DNA of 9,791 bases from positions 1 through 9,791 of the forward strand of contig CAYLRE010000176.1 of assembly GCA_964385715.1 (NCBI GenBank), read 5' to 3'. The notes under the pieces were generated by a model. The model had not been told where the DNA came from, ran no database searches, and was given only the letters and a program-made list of their open reading frames with translations. Position 1 is the stretch's first letter; each line of letters opens with the position of its first letter. Both the position numbers and the translations under genes were made by a program. The DNA comes from MB-PLM-2 sp964385715 (GTDB taxonomy: Bacteria; Planctomycetota; Planctomycetia; Pirellulales; UBA7805). Below are positions 1 to 5,142 of the stretch, in pieces.

Positions 1-475
1 GCAGCGCAAAGCACTTCTCGGTCGCGTCGGGGCTGGGACGCGGGATAACGTAGATCGTGAAGTTCCGTAGCAGATCGCGAGTCTCATCGTGCTTGGAATC
101 TGCGACCAAATGCTTAGCGATATGGAGGGCGATTTCGGTGCCAAGAAGGTGGCCAGCGTCGACACCACCGATGATGGCGATGGCCGGCTTCTCGTTGGCC
201 GTCTTGGGATCGCTGCTGATCGTGATCAGCGAGACATCGCGATCCTGGAGCGTCTTGCCGAGCGACTCAACGGTGACGAACTTGCTAGCGGCGAGTTCGT
301 GTAGTTGCTTCTGTAGCGACGCGTAGTCGGAGTATCCGGTTAGCGGATCTTTCTTGGCAATGGCTGGCTGGGCTTGGCACGAGGTGGGCGCCAGCAAGAA
401 TCCAAGCAGCAGTAGACCTGCGATGAAGACAGGCAGCGCGAGAGTATTTAAGCGACAGCAGCGGGTGCGAATCAT
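1..475 (-). CDS. M14-family zinc carboxypeptidase-like exported protein (partial, C-terminus off the left edge)
   Basis: The frame is open from an ATG at 475 to the window edge, giving 158 residues. Residues 1-36 form a Sec signal peptide: an R-rich start, a hydrophobic stretch at 11-30 (LALPVFIAGLLLLGFLLAP) and likely cleavage after the CQA at 33-35. The mature part begins with a Y-x-x-L-x-x-x-L helix (51-59), then the segment SLGKTLQDRDVSLITI (71-86) that matches the M14 pattern 'G-x-S-x-x-G-R-x-I-x-x-x-x-I'. Next come AIAIIGGVDAGH (98-109), where M14 enzymes carry the first zinc ligands, and VIPRPSPDA (143-151), equivalent to the family's 'P-x-x-N-P-D-G'. The HxxE zinc motif is replaced by D106-A-G-H109, so catalysis cannot be assumed. 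The rest of the catalytic domain (second His, catalytic Glu) lies outside the window. There is no clear Shine-Dalgarno sequence before the ATG. The gene follows the glc operon on the same strand but behind a terminator-like hairpin, so it is probably transcribed separately. An inactive M14 pseudo-enzyme is the main alternative. Confidence 0.72.
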   Translation of the reverse strand, partial: MIRTRCCRLNTLALPVFIAGLLLLGFLLAPTSCQAQPAIAKKDPLTGYSDYASLQKQLHELAASKFVTVESLGKTLQDRDVSLITISSDPKTANEKPAIAIIGGVDAGHLLGTEIALHIAKHLVADSKHDETRDLLRNFTIYVIPRPSPDATEKCFAL

Positions 476-619
476 GGGGACGTTTCTAGGGTGGCTCGGG
501 AACGAGTCGTGCAATCGCCAGGGGAGGATGAATTGGCGAAAGGCTGGGCGACGTCCGATGAGGCAGGCGTGCGATATAGCGCAGGATCGCCCACCTCGCG
601 GAAGCGGAAATAATACACC

Positions 620-625
620 ATTATA
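620..625 (-). promoter_or_regulatory. Candidate -10 box for the M14-like gene
   Basis: On the minus strand this hexamer reads TATAAT, a perfect sigma-70-type -10 box, 145 nt upstream of the ATG at 475. No convincing -35 hexamer lies 16-18 bp further upstream (that stretch is GC-rich), and there is no TGn extension. Its position between the glc terminator hairpin and the M14-like gene is right for an independent promoter. It rests on sequence match alone. Confidence 0.35.
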
Positions 626-689
626 GCTCGCAACATGAGGTCCGGCCGGCAGGACGGTCCAGGCAGAAAGCCGCGAAATACCTTCATAA

Positions 690-708
690 ACAGGCGAATA
701 TCGCCTGT
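690..708 (-). terminator. Intrinsic terminator-like hairpin after glcF
   Basis: On the minus strand the sequence is ACAGGCGA-TAT-TCGCCTGT, a perfect 8-bp stem with a 3-nt loop, followed at once by TTTAT. It begins 27 nt after the glcF stop codon, where the end of the glc operon is expected, and before the candidate promoter of the next gene. The T-tract is short, so termination may be partial or helped by other factors. Confidence 0.6.
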
Positions 709-734
709 GAAGTGACCCGAAAGGGGGCGGGGGC

Positions 735-2066
735 CTAGTCGGCGGCCGTCGGCATCGGCGGGGGCGATGCGGCGTCCTCGGTCGAATCGACCTGTCCTAG
801 CTGATAGATCCCCGGATGATAAGCAATGTCGAGTAACTGCATCGTATGCAGTACCCGAGGTGGCTGTTCTACACGTGCGAGGTGCGATTCCAATTGTGCC
901 ATACAGCCGATATTGCCGGTTGCTACGGCATCGCACTTGGTGGAAAGGATCGCATCGGCCTTTTGGCGGCCGAGCTGAGCGGCGATCTCCGGTTGCTCGA
1001 TATTGTACGTTCCTGCCGAACCACAACAGAGTTCGCCTCGCGGCACATCGACCAGCTCAACGTTGCCAATTGCACGGAGCAACCGGCGCGGTTCGGCCCG
1101 CACACCCTGGGCGTGAGCCAAATGACAGGCGTCGTGATAGGCGACGCGAGTCGGTTCACGCAGAGCCGCAGGAGCGACCATGCCCAATTGATCGAGAAAC
1201 AGCGAGACGTCCTGGCAGCGTTCGGCGAATCGTTCGGCCGCTTCTTGTTCCGGTTCGCCGGCAAGCCAGAGGCCGTACTCGTGCATGCCGGAGCCACAAC
1301 CAGCCGCGTTCGTCAGAATCGCGTCGACATCGGTTGGAAATGCAGCCAGGTTTTCGCGGGCGAATTTCTTGGCCTGCCAGGCTGCACCGGTGTGTGCCGC
1401 TAGTGCACCGCAACAAACTTGGGATTTAGGAATAACAACCTCGACACCGTTGACTGCGAGTACACGCAACGTGGCCCAGTTGATTGCCGGGGCGATGACT
1501 TGTTGCGCACAGCCCACGAGCAGAGCGACGCGAGCCCGTCGTTTGCCTTGGTGCGGGAATATTTCCGGCAGCCGATCGGCCTGCGGTAGTTTGGCTGGCA
1601 ACAGTTCCAACATATCGCCGGCACGACCGGGGATCAGATCACGAAGCGGTCGGGCCATGCGCCCCATCATTGCGGCCAGACGAAACCGCTTGGGGTAGGG
1701 GAGCGTTTCCAGAACGAAACGCCGCAGTAGGCGATCGAAGAAGCTCCGTTTGCGAACCGCTTCTGTTTCGGCGCGAAACGGCGTGAGTAATTCGCCATAC
1801 TCAACACCCGAAGGGCATGCGGTGACGCAACTCACGCAACCCAGGCAGCGGTCGACATAGGGCAAAGCCTCTTCCATCGGCAGCTTGCCTTCGAGAACCT
1901 CTTTCATCAGGAAGATTCGCCCACGCGGGGAGTCCATTTCCTCGCCGAGCGCTTCGTAGGTGGGGCAAGTTGGCAAGCAGAACCCGCAATGAACACAAGT
2001 GGCGACCGCTTTAGCCATCTCTTCGCCGGCGGGACCACATTCGCTGATGGGAATCGTGTGTTGCAT
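735..2066 (-). CDS. glcF: Glycolate dehydrogenase iron-sulfur subunit GlcF
   Basis: This is the electron-transfer subunit of the GlcDEF glycolate dehydrogenase. It takes electrons from the flavin subunits and passes them to the respiratory chain at the inner face of the cytoplasmic membrane. The 443 residues contain two ferredoxin-type 4Fe-4S motifs, C24-x2-C27-x2-C30-x3-C34 followed by P, and C74-x2-C77-x2-C80-x3-C84 followed by P. Two cysteine-rich CCG domains follow: C186, C218-C219 and C257, then C314, C347-C348 and C388. These probably bind another iron-sulfur centre, as in other GlcF and HdrB-like proteins. The length is near the family norm of roughly 400-440. The C-terminal 18 residues form an acidic, proline-rich tail (after QLGQ at 422-425) that looks like a lineage-specific extension. 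The start is ATG with no clear Shine-Dalgarno sequence. It is the third gene of the operon, 63 bp after glcE, and is followed by a terminator-like hairpin. A lactate-type Fe-S subunit is a less likely alternative. Confidence 0.93.
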   Translation of the reverse strand: MQHTIPISECGPAGEEMAKAVATCVHCGFCLPTCPTYEALGEEMDSPRGRIFLMKEVLEGKLPMEEALPYVDRCLGCVSCVTACPSGVEYGELLTPFRAETEAVRKRSFFDRLLRRFVLETLPYPKRFRLAAMMGRMARPLRDLIPGRAGDMLELLPAKLPQADRLPEIFPHQGKRRARVALLVGCAQQVIAPAINWATLRVLAVNGVEVVIPKSQVCCGALAAHTGAAWQAKKFARENLAAFPTDVDAILTNAAGCGSGMHEYGLWLAGEPEQEAAERFAERCQDVSLFLDQLGMVAPAALREPTRVAYHDACHLAHAQGVRAEPRRLLRAIGNVELVDVPRGELCCGSAGTYNIEQPEIAAQLGRQKADAILSTKCDAVATGNIGCMAQLESHLARVEQPPRVLHTMQLLDIAYHPGIYQLGQVDSTEDAASPPPMPTAAD

Positions 2067-2129
2067 GGAGACTCGGCTGTTAATCTTGAAGGCCGCCTGG
2101 GTCGAGGGAGGCCGCGTTGTTTTGGATTC

Positions 2130-3218
2130 TTAAGTCACACTGCCGGCGTATGCCGGCTCGAACTTACCGTCTGGATCGAGTGCCTGGAGCAGTCGCTGCT
2201 TCATCGCATTGTTGTCCACGGGGCCGAGCAGTGGGCTGTCCCAGTCACCTTGCAGTGCGATCGCACGCCGGTTGGCGGAGCGAAGTGTCGACTGCAGGGT
2301 GTCGGTGATGTTTGGATCGTTCCAGGCAAGATAAGCTACATTGCCCCCGACGGAGTAGCGTCGAGTCACCTCGCCGTTCCAGCGAGCGATGCGTTTCTCC
2401 AGCCGCATGACGTCGGTGGGGACCAGCGGAAGCTTGACCATGTGCGAACACTTTCTTGCCCAACGCATGTTGGCCGCGTCGTGCCAGATCTCGGCATCCT
2501 CGGTAAAGGTCGCGATCGTGGCTTCTTTCTCTAGCAACGTCGTCAGTCGGGTGAGTCGTGCGTGGAGAGCATCGCCGATCCCGCCAATGCGAATCCACAA
2601 CTTGCCTGGCGGTTCCAGGTCGAGGCACATCAAGTCGAGCGGTGAAACGGCCAGACGATCGACCATTGCCATCGCCGTCTGAAGATTGGGAAGTTCCGCC
2701 AGGATCGTGGCAGTCGATTCCGGAGCAGGGAAGACCTTGAACGAGGCCTCGACGATGATTCCGAATCGGCCTAGGCTCCCGGTAACGAGCTTGGGTATGT
2801 CGAAACCGGCCACATTCTTGACGACATTACCACCACCGCGAATCACATTGCCGTGACCATCGACGATTCGCACTCCCAGGAGGAAATCGCGAATGCCACC
2901 GTAGCGGTATCGAGCCGGTCCAGACAAACCGGCGGCGATGCTGCCGCCAAGGGTGGCCCCGTCATCGGCCCAAGGAGGATCGAAGGGGAGATACTGGCCG
3001 TGCTTGGCGAGCTGCGCGGCAACCTCTGAGATGGGAGTCCCCGCCAGGGCCGTGAACGTGTACTCGCTCGGATCGTACTGCGTGACGCCTGAAAGGCCGG
3101 TCAACGAGAGATTCGCACCGGCCGACAACGCCGACTTGGAACCACCGGCGGTCGCATGCACGCGCGTGCGGGATCGCACGGCGGCTTGGACGTCGGCGAT
3201 GGTCGATGCAGTTTCCAA
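2130..3218 (-). CDS. glcE: Glycolate dehydrogenase FAD-binding subunit GlcE
   Basis: This is the second flavoprotein subunit of glycolate dehydrogenase, 362 residues long, within the usual range of about 350-400. The PCMH-type FAD-binding domain occupies roughly residues 1-165. It has GGSKS (25-29), then DDGATLGGSIAAGLSGP (85-101), which corresponds to the flavin-contacting loop, followed by RYGGIRDFLLGV (105-116) and GGGNVVKNVAGFDIPKL (128-144), the segment most typical of GlcE. The C-terminal part (about 170-355) is the shorter GlcE-specific region. The final family motif, usually close to 'F-N-P-G-R', reads KFEPAYAG (352-359). The start codon is TTG at 3218: the frame upstream is open back to a TAG near 3310 but contains no ATG or GTG, and ATG does not occur again until well inside the FAD domain. 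No good Shine-Dalgarno sequence precedes it. It lies between glcD (107 bp upstream) and glcF (63 bp downstream), in an operon encoding one enzyme complex. Confidence 0.9.
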   Translation of the reverse strand: METASTIADVQAAVRSRTRVHATAGGSKSALSAGANLSLTGLSGVTQYDPSEYTFTALAGTPISEVAAQLAKHGQYLPFDPPWADDGATLGGSIAAGLSGPARYRYGGIRDFLLGVRIVDGHGNVIRGGGNVVKNVAGFDIPKLVTGSLGRFGIIVEASFKVFPAPESTATILAELPNLQTAMAMVDRLAVSPLDLMCLDLEPPGKLWIRIGGIGDALHARLTRLTTLLEKEATIATFTEDAEIWHDAANMRWARKCSHMVKLPLVPTDVMRLEKRIARWNGEVTRRYSVGGNVAYLAWNDPNITDTLQSTLRSANRRAIALQGDWDSPLLGPVDNNAMKQRLLQALDPDGKFEPAYAGSVT

Positions 3219-3246
3219 TGGGCTGTTTCTCGTTGTCGTTCTGGGC

Positions 3247-3276
3247 AGGTGTGTGGGCTGTTTAGGTGTGTGGGCT
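3247..3276 (-). repeat. Two-copy 13-bp direct repeat in the glcD-glcE gap
   Basis: The plus-strand sequence AGGTGTGTGGGCT occurs at 3247-3259 and again, identically, at 3264-3276, separated by 4 bp (17-bp period). It lies in the unusually long 107-bp gap between glcD and glcE, 29 bp before the TTG start of glcE. The function is unknown. It could be a short tandem duplication or a pair of protein or RNA binding sites. Confidence 0.8.
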
Positions 3277-3325
3277 TGGCGAGTCGGTGCGTGAGCGGGG
3301 ATGCGCCGTGACTATTTAGTTGCGA

Positions 3326-4774
3326 TCATTCGCGAGAGATGATGCCCTGTTGTTCCAGCGGATGAGCTCCGTGGCTGGTGAGAGCGGGGGCTTCGCCGTC
3401 GGGCAGCATTTTGCCTCGGTTGGCGATGTTCTTAACGTCGATCGCATTGCGAATGGCGTACATGCACTTCGTGTCGCGGGGCTCGTACATCTCGCCGAGG
3501 TAGGCAGTCTTCTCCAGGCCGACGCCATGCTCGCCCGTGATGGAACCACCCATGCGAATGCACATTCGCAGGATTTCGCCCGCGCAGCGTTCCGCGTCTT
3601 CGAGTGCGCCTTCGACGTTACCGTCGTACATGATCAGCGGATGCAGATTGCCATCGCCAGCGTGAAACACGTTGGCTACGCGAATTCCGAACTTCTTGGA
3701 GATCTGCTGGATTTCGCCAAGCGCCTCGCCCAACCGGCTGCGTGGCACGACTCCATCTTGGACAATGAAATCTGGGCTCAAGCGGCCGACTGCGGAGAAG
3801 GCGCTCTTGCGTCCCTTCCAAAAGGTCATTCGCTCCGCTTCGTCGCGGGCGATTCGTATTTCCGTTGCGCCGGAATCGTCGAGGACTTTGAGCAGACGTG
3901 GTTCTTCGGCGGCGACCTCTTCTCGGGGGCCTTCGAGTTCCACTAAAAACACCGCTTGGGCACTGTCGGGATAGCCGGCATTCACGGCCGCTTCCGCAGC
4001 ATCGATTGCCAGGCGGTCCATGATTTCCATCGCCCCAGGAAGCAGCCCGCTGGCTACGACCATCGAGACCGCATCGCCTGCCGCCGTTAGCGAGTCGTAG
4101 GCAGCCAGAAATGCCCGGTAGACTTCCGGTTTCGGTAAGAGTCGCAGCGTGATTTCCAGAGCAATGCCGAACAGGCCTTCGCTGCCGGCGAACATGCCAG
4201 TCAGGTCGGGGCCGACCGATTCCAGGCTGTCCCCGCCAAGCGTGACGACTTCTCCGTCGGGCAGCACGCACTTCATGCCCAACACGTGATTGGCGGTCAT
4301 GCCGTACTTCAAGCAATGAACGCCCCCGGAATTGAAGGCCACATTGCCGCCGATCGTGCAGACGGGACCGCTGGAAGGGTCGGGCGCATAGTAAAGTCGG
4401 TCGGGCGCGACATGTTCTGTAACGCGGAGATTGATGACGCCTGGCTCAACGACCACGACCCGCTGTTGGGGTTCGTAGCGGAGGATGCGGTTAAGGCGAT
4501 TCATGGCAATCACCAAACCGCCGGGAACTGGAACCGAGCCTCCGCTCAGGCTGGTCCCACTACCGCGGGCCATGAACGGGACGCCATGCTTGTGGCATAG
4601 CCGGACCGTCTCAATGACTTCTTCCTGTGTCTCTGGCAGAACGACTCCCACCGGGCGACCACGAAAAGCGGTCAGTCCATCCGACTCATACGGAGTCACC
4701 TGCGCCGCGGAGGTCATCAGCCGGTCGGGGGGGAAGAGGTTTCCCAGGTCGGTTAGCAATGCGGCAGTCGACAT
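3326..4774 (-). CDS. glcD: Glycolate oxidase/dehydrogenase FAD-linked subunit GlcD
   Basis: This is the catalytic flavoprotein that oxidises glycolate (or a related 2-hydroxyacid such as D-lactate) to the 2-oxoacid, reducing FAD. The 482 residues match the usual GlcD length near 480-500. The PCMH FAD-binding domain spans about 35-215, with VGVVLPETQEEV (42-53), RGSGTSLSGG (70-79), and PDPSS (131-135) leading into TIGGNVAFNSGGVHCLKYG (140-158), then FAGSEGLFGI (195-204). The FAD-oxidase C-terminal domain covers about 216-457, with VQDGVVPRSRL (338-348), VFHAGDGNLHP (369-379), which is a metal- and substrate-site segment, and GGSITGEHGVGLEK (409-422). The terminal motif, normally close to 'N-P-G-K', is ANRGKMLP (451-458). 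The start is ATG at 4774, with no recognisable Shine-Dalgarno sequence upstream. It is the first gene of the glcDEF operon. Substrate choice between glycolate and D-lactate cannot be settled from sequence alone, but the presence of separate GlcE and GlcF partners favours glycolate. Confidence 0.94.
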   Translation of the reverse strand: MSTAALLTDLGNLFPPDRLMTSAAQVTPYESDGLTAFRGRPVGVVLPETQEEVIETVRLCHKHGVPFMARGSGTSLSGGSVPVPGGLVIAMNRLNRILRYEPQQRVVVVEPGVINLRVTEHVAPDRLYYAPDPSSGPVCTIGGNVAFNSGGVHCLKYGMTANHVLGMKCVLPDGEVVTLGGDSLESVGPDLTGMFAGSEGLFGIALEITLRLLPKPEVYRAFLAAYDSLTAAGDAVSMVVASGLLPGAMEIMDRLAIDAAEAAVNAGYPDSAQAVFLVELEGPREEVAAEEPRLLKVLDDSGATEIRIARDEAERMTFWKGRKSAFSAVGRLSPDFIVQDGVVPRSRLGEALGEIQQISKKFGIRVANVFHAGDGNLHPLIMYDGNVEGALEDAERCAGEILRMCIRMGGSITGEHGVGLEKTAYLGEMYEPRDTKCMYAIRNAIDVKNIANRGKMLPDGEAPALTSHGAHPLEQQGIISRE

Positions 4775-4863
4775 GAACGAGCCGGTAGATCGATGGCGGC
4801 TTATGAAGGGGGTAAATGCCTGTGGCGGGCGTGACGCAAGAAAGCGGCACGAATTGGTGCCAT

Positions 4864-4892
4864 ATATAAGGTCTCAGCTAGGTCTATTGTAA
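4864..4892 (-). promoter_or_regulatory. Candidate promoter for the glcDEF operon
   Basis: On the minus strand, TTACAA (plus 4887-4892) and TTATAT (plus 4864-4869) are spaced by 17 bp. The AT-rich run TTATATAT is the only such stretch upstream of glcD and lies about 90 nt before its ATG. Each hexamer matches the sigma-70 consensus at only about half of its positions, so this rests mainly on spacing and location. Confidence 0.3.
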
Positions 4893-5041
4893 CGTGCGGA
4901 AAGACAACTGTGCGAGTTGGCACGCTCTAACCACGGCTACAAACGACCTGTTTTCGTTGAAATGGCGGCGTTTCCGCAAGAATCACGCAGCCGTATGTTA
5001 AGAATGTCGCCACTCTTGTGCTCCCTTTTCCAGGCAAAACC

Positions 5042-5050
5042 TGCTAAAAT
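5042..5050 (+). promoter_or_regulatory. Candidate extended -10 promoter for the PSCyt/PSD1 gene
   Basis: The sequence TGCTAAAAT is an extended -10 element (TGn followed by TAAAAT, five of six consensus bases). It sits 92 nt upstream of the ATG at 5143. No good -35 lies at 17 bp, which is compatible with the extended type. The box lies between short inverted arms CCTG (5040-5043) and CAGG (5051-5054). These could be an operator half-site pair but are too short to be sure. Confidence 0.4.
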
Positions 5051-5129
5051 CAGGGAACGGTCGCCGCGCGTAGATTTGCTGCCGATGGCCGACCGCCCCA
5101 CCTAAATGTCCCGCCCTACGCGTCATTCT

Positions 5130-5133
5130 GGAG
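5130..5133 (+). promoter_or_regulatory. Ribosome binding site for the PSCyt/PSD1 gene
   Basis: GGAG lies 9 nt before the ATG at 5143 and supports that start. The glc genes on the other strand have no comparable site. Confidence 0.65.
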
Positions 5134-5142
5134 ACTTCCTCG

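Larger units (their letters stand above)
4775..5142. other. Divergent intergenic region between glcD and the PSCyt/PSD1 gene
   Basis: These 368 bp separate two oppositely transcribed operons and should hold both promoters. I see a minus-strand promoter-like pair at 4864-4892 (towards glcD) and a plus-strand extended -10 box at 5042-5050. A short frame at 4917-5105 has no recognisable protein character and no ribosome binding site, so I read it as non-coding. I found no long repeat, riboswitch-like fold or RNA gene. Confidence 0.6.

Noticed and set aside
57..326. Two short plus-strand frames near the left edge.
   Set aside because: They are antisense to the M14-like coding frame, which has a signal peptide and family motifs.
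472..1026. A 184-codon minus-strand frame overlapping the end of glcF and the following gap.
   Set aside because: It starts inside glcF in another frame, runs through the terminator hairpin and has no family resemblance. The glcF frame and the M14-like frame account for the coding signal.
846..1403. Plus-strand frames opposite glcF (also 767-1429).
   Set aside because: They are antisense to the conserved CCG domains of GlcF, and their translations show no domain.
4917..5105. A 62-codon plus-strand frame in the divergent intergenic region.
   Set aside because: There is no ribosome binding site or recognisable motif, and it overlaps the candidate -10 box of the downstream gene.
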